Positions 28,366-38,072 of a DNA stretch of 64,000 bases are shown here, piece after piece. Position 1 is the stretch's first letter, and every line of letters starts with the position of its first letter. A program made the position numbers and the translations under genes. The DNA comes from Janthinobacterium sp. PC23-8 (GTDB lineage: Bacteria > Pseudomonadota > Gammaproteobacteria > Burkholderiales > Burkholderiaceae_D), in assembly GCF_002250505.1 (NCBI RefSeq), contig NZ_NJGY01000001.1, positions 2,933,066-2,997,065 on the forward strand, in the 5' to 3' direction. Under the pieces are notes generated by a model. It did no database searches. It had not been told where the DNA came from and worked only from the letters and a program-made list of their open reading frames with translations.

Positions 28366-29787
28366 ATGAAGATCGGCCTGCGCATCCTGTGCGGCTACTT
28401 CCTGGTGGTGGGGCTGGCCGCCTGGTTCCTGCTCAATGTGTTCATGGCGCAGGTCAAGCCCGGCGTGCGTTCGACCCTGGAAGACACCCTGGTCGACACC
28501 TCGCAATTGCTGGCCGCGCTGGTGGCGACCGATATCCGCGACGGCCGTCTCGACGACTCCGTCGTGCTGCAGCGCATGCGGCATGACGCGCAGCGCGCCA
28601 TCGACGTCAATATCAACGGCGTGCGCAAGCGCTCGCTCGACTACCGCATCACCATCACCGACCGCCATGGCCTGGTGCTGTTCGATTCGAGCGGGCGCGA
28701 CGTGGGGCGCGACTATTCGCGCTGGAACGACGTGTATCTGACCTTGCAGGGCAAATACGGCGCGCGCAGCACCCGTTCGGACCCCGACGACGAGATGTCG
28801 ACCGTGATGCATGTGGCCGCGCCGATACGCGACGGCAGCGAGATCATTGGCGTGTTGACGGTGGCCAAGCCCAATGCCAGCGTGCAGGCCTTCGTTGAAC
28901 GCAGCCAGCGCATCATTTTGCAGCGCGGCGCGATCCTGCTGCTGCTGTCGCTCCTGATCGGCCTGGCCTTTGCGTGGTGGTTGCACCAGGCGCTGGGCAA
29001 ACTGATGGCCTATATCGGCGCGGTGGAAGCGGGGCGCAAGGTGGCGCTGCCACTGCTCGGCAACAGCGAGATCGGCATTCTGGGGCGGGCATTGGAGGCC
29101 ATGCGCACGCGCCTGGAAGGCAAGGAATACGTCGAGCAGCTGATGCATACCTTGACGCATGAATTGAAAAGCCCGATCGCCGCCATCCAGGCCTCGGCCG
29201 AGCTGCTGCAGGAAGACATGCCGGCGGCGGAACGCACGCGTTTTCTCGGCAATATCCTGGAACAGAATGCGCGCCAGCGGCAGCTGATCGACAGATTGCT
29301 GGCCCTGGTGCGGGTGGAAAAGCAGCAGCGCCTCGATGCGCCCGAGCCGATCGCGGTGGCGCCCTTGCTGGCGCAGGTGGCGCAGGATGCGGCCGCCTCG
29401 CTGGCGGCGCGCGGCCTGCTGCTGGACGTGTCCGCCATCGATGCGCAGGTGGCCGGCGACGCCTTGCTGCTGCGCCAGGCGCTGGGCAATCTGCTGGACA
29501 ATGCGATCGGCTTTGCACCACAGGGCAGCCGCATCGACCTGCAGGCCGCCGGCAGCGGGAAGGGCATCGCCATCAGCGTGCGCGACCGCGGCGACGGCAT
29601 TCCGCCGTATGCCCTGGAGCGCGTGTTCGAGCGGTTTTACTCCTTGCCGCGCCCGCAGGCGGGAAAAAGCACCGGCCTGGGCCTGCCGTTCGTGCGCGAG
29701 GTGGCCCTGCTGCATGGCGGCACGGTCAATGTGGGCAACCATGATGAGGGTGGCGCATTGGCAAGCTTGTGGCTTCCTGTGGCATAA
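28366..29787 (+). CDS. creC: Sensor histidine kinase CreC
   Basis: 473 residues. Membrane helices at about 8-28 and 187-206 bracket a periplasmic Cache-like sensor (about 30-185). Then HAMP, DHp motif LMHTLTHELKSPIAAIQ with H265, and an ATPase domain (NLLDNAIGFAP, GDGIPP, GLGLPFVREV). The order creB-creC-creD and the length match the enterobacterial locus. Start ATG 28366 follows the creB stop directly, implying coupling. The signal sensed is not established even in model species. Confidence 0.9.
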   Translation: MKIGLRILCGYFLVVGLAAWFLLNVFMAQVKPGVRSTLEDTLVDTSQLLAALVATDIRDGRLDDSVVLQRMRHDAQRAIDVNINGVRKRSLDYRITITDRHGLVLFDSSGRDVGRDYSRWNDVYLTLQGKYGARSTRSDPDDEMSTVMHVAAPIRDGSEIIGVLTVAKPNASVQAFVERSQRIILQRGAILLLLSLLIGLAFAWWLHQALGKLMAYIGAVEAGRKVALPLLGNSEIGILGRALEAMRTRLEGKEYVEQLMHTLTHELKSPIAAIQASAELLQEDMPAAERTRFLGNILEQNARQRQLIDRLLALVRVEKQQRLDAPEPIAVAPLLAQVAQDAAASLAARGLLLDVSAIDAQVAGDALLLRQALGNLLDNAIGFAPQGSRIDLQAAGSGKGIAISVRDRGDGIPPYALERVFERFYSLPRPQAGKSTGLGLPFVREVALLHGGTVNVGNHDEGGALASLWLPVA

Positions 29788-29869
29788 ATATAGCGTTCGA
29801 CTTCACACGCAACGCATCATCAGCGCATACGGGTTTTCTAGACTGGCCTCCTTACCATTCGGAGGCACC

Positions 29870-31282
29870 ATGCAAAAAACGTTATTGATCAAGGCGCTGA
29901 TCGTGTTCGCCCTGATGCTGCTGATCGGCCTGCCCCTGCTGATGATCCAGGAGACCATCAAGGAGCGCATGCAGTTTCGCCAGGCGGCCGTCGACAGCAT
30001 CGCCGCCGATTCCGTGCGCGAGCAAACCATCATCGGGCCGATCCTGGTGATTCCGTATGTGGAACAGTATGACGAGCGGGTCGACATCGCCGCCGACAAG
30101 GATCAGAAAAGCAGCGTGCCGGCGCGTACCGAAGTGCGGCACCGCGTGATGCAGCGCCGCCTGCTGGTGTATCCGGACAAGCTGCAGCAGAACGGCGCCA
30201 TCGAGACCGACCGCCGCTACCGCGGCATCCACCAGGTGCTGGTCTACAGCGGCCAGCATGCCTTCAAGGGCGACTTCACGGTGCCGTCTCTGGCGCAGCT
30301 GCCGCGCAAGGTGCCGGAAGCGCGCATTACGCCTGGCGCGCCCTTCATTGCGCTGTCGATCGAGGATGTGCGCGGCATCCGCAATATACCGGCAATCGAC
30401 TGGGGCGGGCGCCGGATCGAGTTCGAGCAGGGCACCGGGCTGTTCGCCTTCCGCAGCGGCCTGCATGCGCCGCTGGGCGCCATGCCACTGGCCGCCCCGC
30501 AGCAGGTCGCCTTCAGCTTTGACCTGGGCCTTGATGGCATCGAACGCCAGCACTTCGTGCCGGTGGCGAAAAACAGCCAGATCAGCATCAGGTCGAACTG
30601 GCCCCATCCGCAGTTTGGCGGGCGCTTTTTGCCGTCGCCGAAGAACCGCCAGATCGACGCCAGCGGTTTCAATGTGACGTGGAATATCTCGTCGCTGGCC
30701 ACCAATGCGCAGACGCAGCTGTCCGGCATCGAAGCCGAATTCAAGGTGCCCGACAGCGCGCCGCTGGGGCAGGTCGACCGTTTCAGCGTGGGCTTCATCG
30801 AGCCCGTCAATATATATTCGCAATCGGACCGCGCCACCAAATATGGCCTGCTGTTCGTGGCGCTGACGTTTGCCGCCTTCTTCATCTTTGAAATCCTGAA
30901 AAGCCTGCCGATCCACCCGGTGCAATATCTGCTGGTGGGGCTGGCCCTGGTGCTCTTCTTCCTGCTGCTGGTGGGCCTGGCCGAACATATCGCCTTCAGG
31001 GTGGCGTATCTGATCGCCAGCGGCGCCTGTATCGTGCTGACCAGCTTTTATCTCAGCTGCGTGCTCGGCAGCGCGGGCAGGGCGATCGGCTTCGGCGTGG
31101 CCTTGACCCTGCTGTACGGCGCCCTGTACGGCCTGCTCAATTCGGAAAGCAATGCGCTGGTGCTGGGCAGCATCCTGCTGTTTGCCGTGCTGGCCGCCGT
31201 GATGGTGGTGACGCGCAAGGTTGACTGGTATCAGGTGGGCAAGGGTGTTGTTGTGGCGCCCGCAAAGGCGCATGAACAGTAG
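29870..31282 (+). CDS. creD: Inner-membrane protein CreD
   Basis: 470 residues from ATG 29870, preceded by GGAGG five bases upstream. One N-terminal helix (about 7-27), a large periplasmic domain (IGPILVIPYVEQY, SNWPHPQFGGRFLPS, SVGFIEPVNIYSQSDRATKY) and six or so C-terminal helices with HPVQYLLVGLALVLFFLLL. This layout and the conserved segments identify CreD. Its overproduction alters the envelope and colicin/beta-lactam tolerance in enterobacteria. The 82-bp gap after creC contains one TTCAC (29802-29806) but not the full cre tag (TTCAC-N6-TTCAC). Confidence 0.92.
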   Translation: MQKTLLIKALIVFALMLLIGLPLLMIQETIKERMQFRQAAVDSIAADSVREQTIIGPILVIPYVEQYDERVDIAADKDQKSSVPARTEVRHRVMQRRLLVYPDKLQQNGAIETDRRYRGIHQVLVYSGQHAFKGDFTVPSLAQLPRKVPEARITPGAPFIALSIEDVRGIRNIPAIDWGGRRIEFEQGTGLFAFRSGLHAPLGAMPLAAPQQVAFSFDLGLDGIERQHFVPVAKNSQISIRSNWPHPQFGGRFLPSPKNRQIDASGFNVTWNISSLATNAQTQLSGIEAEFKVPDSAPLGQVDRFSVGFIEPVNIYSQSDRATKYGLLFVALTFAAFFIFEILKSLPIHPVQYLLVGLALVLFFLLLVGLAEHIAFRVAYLIASGACIVLTSFYLSCVLGSAGRAIGFGVALTLLYGALYGLLNSESNALVLGSILLFAVLAAVMVVTRKVDWYQVGKGVVVAPAKAHEQ

Positions 31283-31372
31283 ATTTGTGTTACCTTGGCG
31301 CTCCTTCGCGGCGATGCCGGCAACTTGCCGCGAAGCGCGCAACAACACTTTGACATACCTCGTGTTAACTTG

Positions 31373-31401
31373 TTGCGTCAAGGGTTTTTGTGCTATATAC
31401 T
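31373..31401 (+). promoter_or_regulatory. Promoter of the rplC operon
   Basis: TTGCGT (31373-31378), 17-bp spacer, TATACT (31396-31401); an overlapping extended -10 (TGC-TATATA, 31391-31399) adds strength. The implied start is about 85 nt before rplC. This supplies a separate promoter for the part of the S10 operon cut off from rpsJ. Confidence 0.7.
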
Positions 31402-31494
31402 AGCCGGCTTCGGTATGGATTCGTCCTTTTTAGAGTCCTACGTTATTTGTAGTTAAACAAGCCCCGCCCAATCGCAGGTGGGAATGGAGAAAAA

Positions 31495-32151
31495 ATGAGC
31501 CTAGGCCTTCTCGGTCGCAAGGTTGGTATGATGCGCATTTTCACGGACGAAGGGGATTCGATTCCTGTCACCGTGCTGGACGTATCGAACAACCGTGTTG
31601 CGCAAATCAAAACCCCTGAAACAGATGGTTACTCTGCTGTTCAGGTCGCATTCGGTCAACGTCGCGCTTCCCGCGTGACCAAAGCTGTTGCTGGTCATCA
31701 TGCTAAAGCTGGCGTTGAAGCCGGTACTCTGTTGAAAGAGTTCCGCGTTGATGCTGCTAAAGCCGCCGAATTGAAAGCTGGCGATGTCGTCGCCGCTTCC
31801 CTGTTCGAAGTCGGTCAAAAGATCGACGTGCAAGGCGTTACCATCGGTAAAGGCTATGCAGGCGTTATCAAACGTTACCACTTCTCTTCTGGCCGCGCCA
31901 CGCACGGTAACTCGCGTTCGCACAACGTTCCAGGTTCCATCGGTATGGCGCAAGATCCAGGTCGTGTTTTTCCTGGTAAGCGCATGACCGGTCATCTGGG
32001 TGACGTTAACCGTACGATCCAGAACCTCGTGATCGCCCGTATCGATGCCGACCGTCAGCTGCTGCTGGTCAAAGGCGCGATTCCAGGCGCGAAAAATGGC
32101 CAGGTAGTTGTCTCGCCAGCCATCAAAACCAAAGCCAAGAAGGGAGCTTAA
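31495..32151 (+). CDS. rplC: 50S ribosomal protein L3
   Basis: 218 residues, standard for beta-proteobacteria. Starts [16 protein letters not shown]; contains the extension loop [20 protein letters not shown] (including the Gln that PrmB methylates) that reaches the peptidyl-transferase centre. Ribosome site GGAATGGAGAAAAA. First gene of the downstream S10 segment; rplD starts three bases after its stop. Confidence 0.98.
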   Translation: MSLGLLGRKVGMMRIFTDEGDSIPVTVLDVSNNRVAQIKTPETDGYSAVQVAFGQRRASRVTKAVAGHHAKAGVEAGTLLKEFRVDAAKAAELKAGDVVAASLFEVGQKIDVQGVTIGKGYAGVIKRYHFSSGRATHGNSRSHNVPGSIGMAQDPGRVFPGKRMTGHLGDVNRTIQNLVIARIDADRQLLLVKGAIPGAKNGQVVVSPAIKTKAKKGA

Positions 32152-32154
32152 ACG

Positions 32155-32775
32155 ATGGAACTCAAGCTTCTGAATGCGCAAGGTCAAGCCGGCTCCAACG
32201 TCGTCGCTGCTGATGAAATTTTCGGCCGTGATTACAATGAAGCGCTGATCCACCAAGTCGTGATCGCCTATCAGGCGAATGCACGTAGCGGTAACCGCAA
32301 GCAAAAAGACCGTGAAGAAGTTCACCACACGACGAAAAAGCCATGGCGCCAAAAAGGTACCGGCCGCGCTCGTGCCGGTATGTCGTCGTCGCCACTGTGG
32401 CGCGGCGGTGGTCGGATTTTCCCGAACTCGCCTGACGAAAACTTCACCCACAAAGTGAACAAAAAAATGTATCGCGCAGGTGTCTGCTCGATCCTGTCGC
32501 AGCTGGCTCGCGAAGAGCGCCTGATCGTCATCGACGATCTGACGATCGACGCGCCAAAAACCAAGCTGCTGTCGCAAAAATTGAACGGCCTGGGCTTTGA
32601 TTCGGTTCTGATCATCACCGACGTTCTGAACGAAAACCTGGAACTGGCGTCGCGCAACCTGCCTAACGTACTCGTCGTTGAGCCACGTCACGCAGACCCG
32701 ATGTCCCTGGTGTTCTACAAGAAGATCCTGGTCACCAAAGCTGCACTGGCCAAGATTGAGGAGATGCTGGCATGA
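32155..32775 (+). CDS. rplD: 50S ribosomal protein L4
   Basis: 206 residues. The exit-tunnel loop ([20 protein letters not shown]) is intact. In E. coli L4 represses the S10 operon by acting on the leader ahead of rpsJ; here rpsJ is separated, so any such control would have to act on the rplC leader. Stop overlaps the rplW start (ATGA). Confidence 0.98.
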   Translation: MELKLLNAQGQAGSNVVAADEIFGRDYNEALIHQVVIAYQANARSGNRKQKDREEVHHTTKKPWRQKGTGRARAGMSSSPLWRGGGRIFPNSPDENFTHKVNKKMYRAGVCSILSQLAREERLIVIDDLTIDAPKTKLLSQKLNGLGFDSVLIITDVLNENLELASRNLPNVLVVEPRHADPMSLVFYKKILVTKAALAKIEEMLA

Positions 32776-33089
32776 GCGCGATTTTGAAACATAGCGAAGA
32801 ACGCTTGATGAAGGTGCTGTTGGCGCCCGTGATTTCCGAAAAGGCCACCATGGTCGCGGAAAAGAACGAGCAAATTGTATTCCGCGTACTGCCGGATGCA
32901 ACCAAGCCTGAAATCAAGGCAGCAGTCGAACTGCTGTTCAAGGTCGAAGTTCTGTCCGTGCAAACTGCAAACCGCGAAGGCAAGCAAAAGCGCACCGGCA
33001 AGTTCAACGGTCGTCGTAATCATACCAAGCGTGCTTTCGTGTGCCTGAAGCCTGGCCAGGAAATCAACTTCTCCGAGGAGGCTGCATAA
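32772..33089 (+). CDS. rplW: 50S ribosomal protein L23
   Basis: 105 residues, with the core [17 protein letters not shown] and the loop region around [20 protein letters not shown]. Binds 23S rRNA domain III and docks trigger factor and SRP. Overlaps rplD by four bases and rplB by one (TAATG), so translation is coupled on both sides. Confidence 0.98.
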   Translation: MSAILKHSEERLMKVLLAPVISEKATMVAEKNEQIVFRVLPDATKPEIKAAVELLFKVEVLSVQTANREGKQKRTGKFNGRRNHTKRAFVCLKPGQEINFSEEAA

Positions 33090-33916
33090 TGGCACTCGTT
33101 AAGATGAAACCAACCTCGCCAGGCCGTCGCGGCATGGTAAAGGTGGTGAACCCGGACCTGTACAAAGGTCGTCCGTTCGCTGCCCTGGTTGAAAAGAAAT
33201 CCAAGACCGCTGGTCGTAACAACAACGGTCATATCACCACCCGTCATATCGGTGGTGGTCACAAGCAACACTATCGCCTGATCGACTTCAAGCGCACCAA
33301 AGATGGTATTCCAGCGAAAGTGGAACGTATCGAATACGATCCAAACCGCACCGCGAATATCGCTCTGCTGTGCTACGCCGACGGCGAGCGTCATTACATC
33401 ATCGCCACCAAGGGCATGTCCGTTGGCGACAGCGTGATGAACGGTTCGGAAGCGCCGATCAAATCGGGTAACTGCTTGCCAATCCGTAACATCCCAGTCG
33501 GTACCGTGATGCATTGCGTCGAAATGCTGCCAGGTAAAGGTGCCCAGATGGCCCGTACCGCCGGCGCCGGCGTCGTGCTGATGGCCCGTGAAGGTACCTA
33601 CGCTCAAGTGCGCCTGCGCTCGGGTGAGGTACGTCGCGTGCATATCGAGTGCCGTGCAACCGTGGGTGAAGTCGGCAATGCCGAACACAGCCTGCGTAAA
33701 ATCGGTAAAGCTGGCGCGATGCGCTGGCGCGGTGTTCGTCCTACCGTTCGCGGTGTGGTCATGAACCCGGTCGATCACCCGCACGGTGGTGGTGAAGGTA
33801 AAACAGCAGCTGGTCGTCATCCAGTTTCGCCTTGGGGCCAACAGACTAAAGGTAAGAAGACACGCAGCAACAAGCGTACTACTTCCATGATCGTCTCGCG
33901 CCGCGGCAAGAAATAA
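33089..33916 (+). CDS. rplB: 50S ribosomal protein L2
   Basis: 275 residues from ATG 33089 ([15 protein letters not shown]), sharing one base with the rplW stop. Contains [15 protein letters not shown] and the peptidyl-transferase-associated [19 protein letters not shown] with its conserved histidine. Essential for subunit association and peptide-bond formation. Confidence 0.98.
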   Translation: MALVKMKPTSPGRRGMVKVVNPDLYKGRPFAALVEKKSKTAGRNNNGHITTRHIGGGHKQHYRLIDFKRTKDGIPAKVERIEYDPNRTANIALLCYADGERHYIIATKGMSVGDSVMNGSEAPIKSGNCLPIRNIPVGTVMHCVEMLPGKGAQMARTAGAGVVLMAREGTYAQVRLRSGEVRRVHIECRATVGEVGNAEHSLRKIGKAGAMRWRGVRPTVRGVVMNPVDHPHGGGEGKTAAGRHPVSPWGQQTKGKKTRSNKRTTSMIVSRRGKK

Positions 33917-33926
33917 GGGGTAGCAC

Positions 33927-34202
33927 ATGACACGTTCATTGAAAAAAGGGCCGTTCTGTGACGCCCACCTGGTGAAAAAAGTTGAAGCTGCGCAAGCTGC
34001 CAAAGACAAAAAGCCAATCAAAACCTGGTCGCGTCGTTCGACAATCATGCCTGACTTTATCGGCCTGACGATCGCGGTTCATAACGGCAAGCTGCACGTG
34101 CCGGTTTATGTTTCCGAAAACATGGTTGGTCACAAGCTCGGCGAATTCGCACTGACCCGTACGTTCAAGGGTCATGCAGCTGACAAAAAGGCTAAGAAAT
34201 AA
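33927..34202 (+). CDS. rpsS: 30S ribosomal protein S19
   Basis: 91 residues, [20 protein letters not shown] start, [20 protein letters not shown] and GEFALTRTF intact. Part of the 30S head with S13. Ribosome site AAGGGGTAGCAC. Overlaps rplV by one base (TAATG). Confidence 0.98.
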   Translation: MTRSLKKGPFCDAHLVKKVEAAQAAKDKKPIKTWSRRSTIMPDFIGLTIAVHNGKLHVPVYVSENMVGHKLGEFALTRTFKGHAADKKAKK

Positions 34203-34531
34203 TGGAAACCAAAGCTATCCTCAAAGGTGTGCGCCTGTCCGACCAAAAAGGTCGCCTGGTTGCTGACCTGATTCGTGGCAAGAAAGTTGACGCAGCACTC
34301 AACATCTTGCAATTCAGCCCGAAAAAAGGTGCTGCGATCATCAAGCGTGTTCTGGAATCGGCAATCGCCAATGCGGAACACAATGACGGCGCGGACATCG
34401 ACGAATTGTTCGTGAAAACGATCTACGTCGAAAAGGGCCCGGTCCTGAAGCGCTTCACCGCGCGTGCAAAAGGCCGTGGCGACCGTATTTCGAAACAATC
34501 CTGTCACGTTTACGTGACTGTCGGTAACTAA
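34202..34531 (+). CDS. rplV: 50S ribosomal protein L22
   Basis: 109 residues. Conserved [19 protein letters not shown] and, in the exit-tunnel hairpin, [19 protein letters not shown]. This hairpin lines the macrolide-binding part of the tunnel and shows no obvious deletion. Shares its first base with the rpsS stop. Confidence 0.98.
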   Translation: METKAILKGVRLSDQKGRLVADLIRGKKVDAALNILQFSPKKGAAIIKRVLESAIANAEHNDGADIDELFVKTIYVEKGPVLKRFTARAKGRGDRISKQSCHVYVTVGN

Positions 34532-34540
34532 GGAGCCACG

Positions 34541-35365
34541 ATGGGTCAGAAAATTCATCCAACCGGTTTCCGTCTGGCGGTCACCCGTAACTGGGCTTCG
34601 CGCTGGTATGCAGGCAACGGTAATTTCGCTGCCATGCTGAACGAAGACTTGAAAGCACGTGCTTACCTGAAAAAGAAACTGAAGAACGCTTCCGTCGGCC
34701 GCATCGTTATCGAGCGTCCGGCCAAGAACGCGCGCTTCACGATCTACAGCTCGCGTCCAGGCGTGGTCATTGGTAAAAAAGGCGAAGACATCGAAGTACT
34801 GAAGTCGGCGCTGACCAAGATCATGGGCGTACCTGTTCACGTGAACATCGAAGAAATCCGCAAACCGGAAATCGATTCGCAACTGATCGCCGATTCGATC
34901 TCGCAGCAGCTGGAAAAACGGATCATGTTCCGCCGCGCCATGAAGCGTGCAATGCAAAATGCAATGCGCCTGGGTGCACTCGGTATCAAGATCATGTCGT
35001 CCGGCCGTCTGAACGGTATCGAAATCGCCCGTAAAGAGTGGTACCGCGAAGGCCGCGTGCCTCTGCATACCCTGCGCGCCGATATCGACTACGGTACCAG
35101 CGAAGCATCGACCACCTACGGCATCATCGGTGTCAAGGTGTGGGTATACAAAGGTGACCGCGCGCCTAACGGCGATGCACCAGTCATCGATACCCCGGCT
35201 GACGAGAAGAAGAGCCGCGGTCCACGCCGTGACGATGGCAAGCCAAGCGGCCGCCCACGTCCAGCAGGCGCCGGTGCGAAACCATCCACAGCACCAGGTG
35301 CACGTGTGCGTACCGCCGCTAAACCGGCCGCCGCAGCAGCACCAGCTGAGAAAGCAGGAGAATAA
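34541..35365 (+). CDS. rpsC: 30S ribosomal protein S3 with extended C-terminal tail
   Basis: 274 residues against 233 in E. coli. The KH domain ([20 protein letters not shown]) and the mRNA-entry helicase face ([19 protein letters not shown]) are intact. The extra ~60 residues after about 212 are rich in Lys, Arg, Pro and Ala, a low-complexity tail common in Burkholderiales S3. Start follows AGGAGCCACG. Confidence 0.98.
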   Translation: MGQKIHPTGFRLAVTRNWASRWYAGNGNFAAMLNEDLKARAYLKKKLKNASVGRIVIERPAKNARFTIYSSRPGVVIGKKGEDIEVLKSALTKIMGVPVHVNIEEIRKPEIDSQLIADSISQQLEKRIMFRRAMKRAMQNAMRLGALGIKIMSSGRLNGIEIARKEWYREGRVPLHTLRADIDYGTSEASTTYGIIGVKVWVYKGDRAPNGDAPVIDTPADEKKSRGPRRDDGKPSGRPRPAGAGAKPSTAPGARVRTAAKPAAAAAPAEKAGE

Positions 35366-35367
35366 TC

Positions 35368-35787
35368 ATGCTGCAACCAGCACGCAGAAAGTATCGTAAA
35401 GAGCAGAAAGGCCGTAACACCGGTATTTCGCACAGCCGCGGCACCGCCGTGTCGTTTGGCGAATTCGGTCTGAAGGCAGTTGCGCGCGGTCGTATCACTG
35501 CACGTCAAATTGAAGCGGCGCGTCGTGCAATGACGCGTCACATCAAGCGCGGTGGCCGTATCTGGATCCGTATTTTCCCGGACAAACCGATTTCGAACAA
35601 ACCGGCTGAAGTCCGTATGGGTAACGGTAAAGGTAATCCTGAGTACTACGTCGCTGAAATTCAGCCAGGCAAAGTACTGTACGAAATGGATGGCGTTGAT
35701 GAAGCGCTGGCACGGGAAGCCTTCCGTCTTGCCGCCTCTAAACTGCCACTGGCGACGACGTTTGTCATTCGCCAAGTCGGCCAATAA
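35368..35787 (+). CDS. rplP: 50S ribosomal protein L16
   Basis: 139 residues; [17 protein letters not shown] start, [20 protein letters not shown] and PVDKPI-like segment [20 protein letters not shown] intact. Organises the A-site tRNA pocket. Starts two bases after the rpsC stop, with its ribosome site (GCAGGAG) inside rpsC. Confidence 0.98.
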   Translation: MLQPARRKYRKEQKGRNTGISHSRGTAVSFGEFGLKAVARGRITARQIEAARRAMTRHIKRGGRIWIRIFPDKPISNKPAEVRMGNGKGNPEYYVAEIQPGKVLYEMDGVDEALAREAFRLAASKLPLATTFVIRQVGQ

Positions 35788-35799
35788 TTGGAGTTGAAT

Positions 35800-35991
35800 A
35801 TGAAAGCAACTGAACTCCGCGGCAAAGACCAGGCAGCTCTGCAAAAAGAGCTGAATGACTTGTTGAAGGCACAGTTCGGCCTGCGTATGCAAATCGCTAC
35901 GCAACAGCTGAGCAACACTTCGCAGCTCAAGAAGGTACGCCGCGATATCGCGCGTGTGAAGACGGTAATGAATCTGAAGGAAGCCAAATGA
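35800..35991 (+). CDS. rpmC: 50S ribosomal protein L29
   Basis: 63 residues from ATG 35800 ([11 protein letters not shown]), the normal length; a TTG 12 bases upstream is less likely because TTGGAG at 35788 is itself the ribosome site. A two-helix protein at the tunnel exit. Overlaps rpsQ by four bases (ATGA). Confidence 0.97.
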   Translation: MKATELRGKDQAALQKELNDLLKAQFGLRMQIATQQLSNTSQLKKVRRDIARVKTVMNLKEAK

Positions 35992-36260
35992 ACGAACCAG
36001 TGAAACAGTCGCTCAAGCGCACGCTGATCGGTAAAGTGGTATCCGACAAGATGGACAAGACCGTTACCGTTCTGATCGAGCGCCACGTAAAACATCCTTT
36101 GTATGGCAAGATCATCATGCGTTCGAACAAGTATCACGCGCATGACGAAACCAACCAGGTCAAAGCCGGTGACACGGTAGAGATCCAGGAAGGTCGTCCG
36201 ATCTCCAAAACGAAGGCATGGACGGTGACACGTGTGGTTCAAGCCGCACCCATCGTTTAA
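35988..36260 (+). CDS. rpsQ: 30S ribosomal protein S17
   Basis: 90 residues. [20 protein letters not shown] and [19 protein letters not shown] intact. A primary 16S rRNA-binding protein. Last gene of the S10 segment, followed within ten bases by an intrinsic terminator, as at the E. coli S10/spc boundary. Confidence 0.98.
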   Translation: MNEPVKQSLKRTLIGKVVSDKMDKTVTVLIERHVKHPLYGKIIMRSNKYHAHDETNQVKAGDTVEIQEGRPISKTKAWTVTRVVQAAPIV

Positions 36261-36265
36261 ATAAA

Positions 36266-36292
36266 ATCCACCGTTTCGGCGGTGGTTTTTAA
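36266..36292 (+). terminator. Intrinsic terminator after rpsQ
   Basis: CCACCG (36268-36273)/CGGTGG (36280-36285), 6-nt loop, A-run before and five T after. Ends the rplC-rpsQ transcript. Confidence 0.8.
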
Positions 36293-36299
36293 TTAGTAC

Positions 36300-36327
36300 T
36301 TGCAGGCCCGCAAATTGTATGTAATAC
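36300..36327 (+). promoter_or_regulatory. Candidate promoter of the spc operon
   Basis: TTGCAG (36300-36305), 16-bp spacer, TAATAC (36322-36327). It overlaps a second hairpin, GCCCGCAA/TTGCGGGC (about 36305-36334). If correct, the leader before rplN is about 180 nt. Confidence 0.4.
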
Positions 36328-36379
36328 TTGCGGGCTTCGTTCATGTAACGCCGCAAAGTGTCTGGCCACAGACATAGCT

Positions 36380-36464
36380 CCGCGGTCAGTTGATGTATGA
36401 AGGTCATGCACCCAAACAGTGAAGCCCAGCAGGGCGGCTCTGGCGGGACCAAGACTGACCGCGG
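36380..36464 (+). promoter_or_regulatory. Structured leader before rplN
   Basis: CCGCGGTCAGT (36380-36390) and ACTGACCGCGG (36454-36464) are perfectly complementary over 11 bases and would close a 63-nt domain. Inside, GCCC (36424-36427)/GGGC (36432-36435) forms a small hairpin. An 11-bp perfect match over this distance is unlikely by chance, so a regulatory RNA, possibly a ribosomal-protein binding site, is plausible. No named family was recognised. Confidence 0.5.
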
Positions 36465-36511
36465 GTCTACATTGTGTGGATTCTTCGGCTTAAGTTGGGA
36501 AAGAGAATACT

Positions 36512-36880
36512 ATGATTCAAACTGAAAGCCGGCTCGAAGTGGCTGACAATACCGGTGCCAAGGAAGTTATGTGCATCAAGGTATTGGGTGGCTCCAAGCG
36601 CCGTTATGCTGGCATTGGCGATGTGATCAAGGTGACCGTCAAGGTTGCTGCGCCACGTGGCCGTGTCAAAAAAGGTGAAATTTATAACGCCGTGGTTGTG
36701 CGCACCGCTAAAGGTGTTCGCCGCCAAGACGGTTCCCTGGTGAAGTTCGACGGCAACGCCGCCGTTCTGTTGAACGCCAAGCTGGAGCCGATCGGTACCC
36801 GTATTTTTGGACCTGTCACGCGCGAACTGCGCACTGAGAAGTTCATGAAAATCGTGTCCCTGGCACCGGAAGTCCTGTAA
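36512..36880 (+). CDS. rplN: 50S ribosomal protein L14
   Basis: 122 residues, [20 protein letters not shown] to [13 protein letters not shown], the standard length. Sits at the subunit interface and binds RsfS. First gene of the spc operon. Its ribosome site is GGGAAAGAG, preceded by the structured leader at 36380-36464. Confidence 0.98.
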   Translation: MIQTESRLEVADNTGAKEVMCIKVLGGSKRRYAGIGDVIKVTVKVAAPRGRVKKGEIYNAVVVRTAKGVRRQDGSLVKFDGNAAVLLNAKLEPIGTRIFGPVTRELRTEKFMKIVSLAPEVL

Positions 36881-36889
36881 GGAGTCGTA

Positions 36890-37204
36890 ATGGATAAGAT
36901 TCGTAAAAACGACGAAGTCATCGTTCTGACCGGGAAAGACAAGGGCAAACGTGGTGTGGTGCAGCAACGTATCGATGCTGAACATATCGTGGTTGATGGC
37001 ATCAACGTCGCTAAAAAAGCGACCAAGCCAAACCCGATGACTGGCGTAACTGGTGGTATCGTCGACAAGACCATGCCAATTCACGTGTCCAACGTTGCAT
37101 TGTTCAATGCAGCGACTGGCAAGGCAGATCGCGTGGGTTTCAAAGAAGTGGACGGCAAGAAAGTCCGCATCTTTAAATCCTCCGGCGAAGTAGTGAAGGC
37201 TTAA
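36890..37204 (+). CDS. rplX: 50S ribosomal protein L24
   Basis: 104 residues with the KOW motif ([17 protein letters not shown]). One of the assembly-initiator proteins of the 50S subunit. Ribosome site TAAGGAGTCGTA, nine bases after rplN. Confidence 0.98.
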   Translation: MDKIRKNDEVIVLTGKDKGKRGVVQQRIDAEHIVVDGINVAKKATKPNPMTGVTGGIVDKTMPIHVSNVALFNAATGKADRVGFKEVDGKKVRIFKSSGEVVKA

Positions 37205-37210
37205 GAAATC

Positions 37211-37750
37211 ATGGCACGTCTCCAAGAATTCTATAAAGAAAAAGTCGTTGCCGACCTGACCAGCAAGTTTGGTTACAAGTCGGTAATGGAAGTTCCACGC
37301 CTGACCAAGATCACCCTGAACATGGGTGTTGGTGAGGCTATCGCGGATAAAAAAGTTCTCGAGCACGCAGTTGCTGACTTGACCAAGATCGCCGGCCAGA
37401 AGCCAGTGACCACCAAGTCCCGCAAAGCGATCGCAGGCTTCAAAATCCGTGAAGGTTACCCGATCGGTACGATGGTCACCCTGCGCGGCGCTCGCATGTA
37501 CGAGTTCCTGGATCGCTTCATTACCGTGGCTCTGCCGCGCGTACGCGATTTCCGTGGTGTGAACGGTCGTGCATTCGATGGTCGTGGCAACTACAACATC
37601 GGTGTCAAGGAACAGATCATTTTCCCTGAAATCGAATACGACAAGATTGACGCGTTGCGCGGTATGAATATCAGCATCACGACAACCGCTAAGACCGATG
37701 ACGAAGCCAAAGCTTTGCTCGCCGCCTTTAAATTCCCTTTCAGGAACTGA
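37211..37750 (+). CDS. rplE: 50S ribosomal protein L5
   Basis: 179 residues; [10 protein letters not shown] and [20 protein letters not shown] intact. Binds 5S rRNA and contacts P-site tRNA. In E. coli S8 represses the spc operon by binding near the start of this gene; I did not identify a clear mimic here. Confidence 0.98.
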   Translation: MARLQEFYKEKVVADLTSKFGYKSVMEVPRLTKITLNMGVGEAIADKKVLEHAVADLTKIAGQKPVTTKSRKAIAGFKIREGYPIGTMVTLRGARMYEFLDRFITVALPRVRDFRGVNGRAFDGRGNYNIGVKEQIIFPEIEYDKIDALRGMNISITTTAKTDDEAKALLAAFKFPFRN

Positions 37751-37752
37751 TC

Positions 37753-38058
37753 ATGGCCAAACTGTCACTGATTAATCGTGAGATCAAGCGTGCTGACCTG
37801 GTGGCGAAATTCGCCCCTAAGCGCGAAGCTCTCAAGGCCATCGTGGATGACCAATCGAAATCGGAAGAAGAGCGCTACGAAGCTCGCCTGAAATTGCAGG
37901 CGCTGCCACGTAACTCGAACCCGACGCGTCAACGTAACCGTTGCGCCATCACCGGTCGTCCGCGCGGCACATTCCGTAAATTCGGTCTGGGTCGTATCAA
38001 GCTCCGTGAATTCGCCATGCGTGGTGAAATTCCGGGTATGACTAAAGCAAGCTGGTAA
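37753..38058 (+). CDS. rpsN: 30S ribosomal protein S14 (zinc-independent form)
   Basis: 101 residues, the long form without the CxxC zinc pairs. [13 protein letters not shown] and [20 protein letters not shown] intact. Starts two bases after the rplE stop; ribosome site lies in the rplE end (CAGGAACTG). Confidence 0.98.
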   Translation: MAKLSLINREIKRADLVAKFAPKREALKAIVDDQSKSEEERYEARLKLQALPRNSNPTRQRNRCAITGRPRGTFRKFGLGRIKLREFAMRGEIPGMTKASW

Positions 38059-38072
38059 TAGGAGAATATGCA

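Noticed and set aside
29788..29869. A CreB-binding cre tag (TTCAC-N6-TTCAC) before creD
   Set aside because: Only one TTCAC is present (29802-29806); the second half-site is missing.
31350..31355. TTGACA as the -35 box of the rplC promoter
   Set aside because: No acceptable -10 lies 16-18 bp downstream; the pair TTGCGT-17-TATACT further on fits better.
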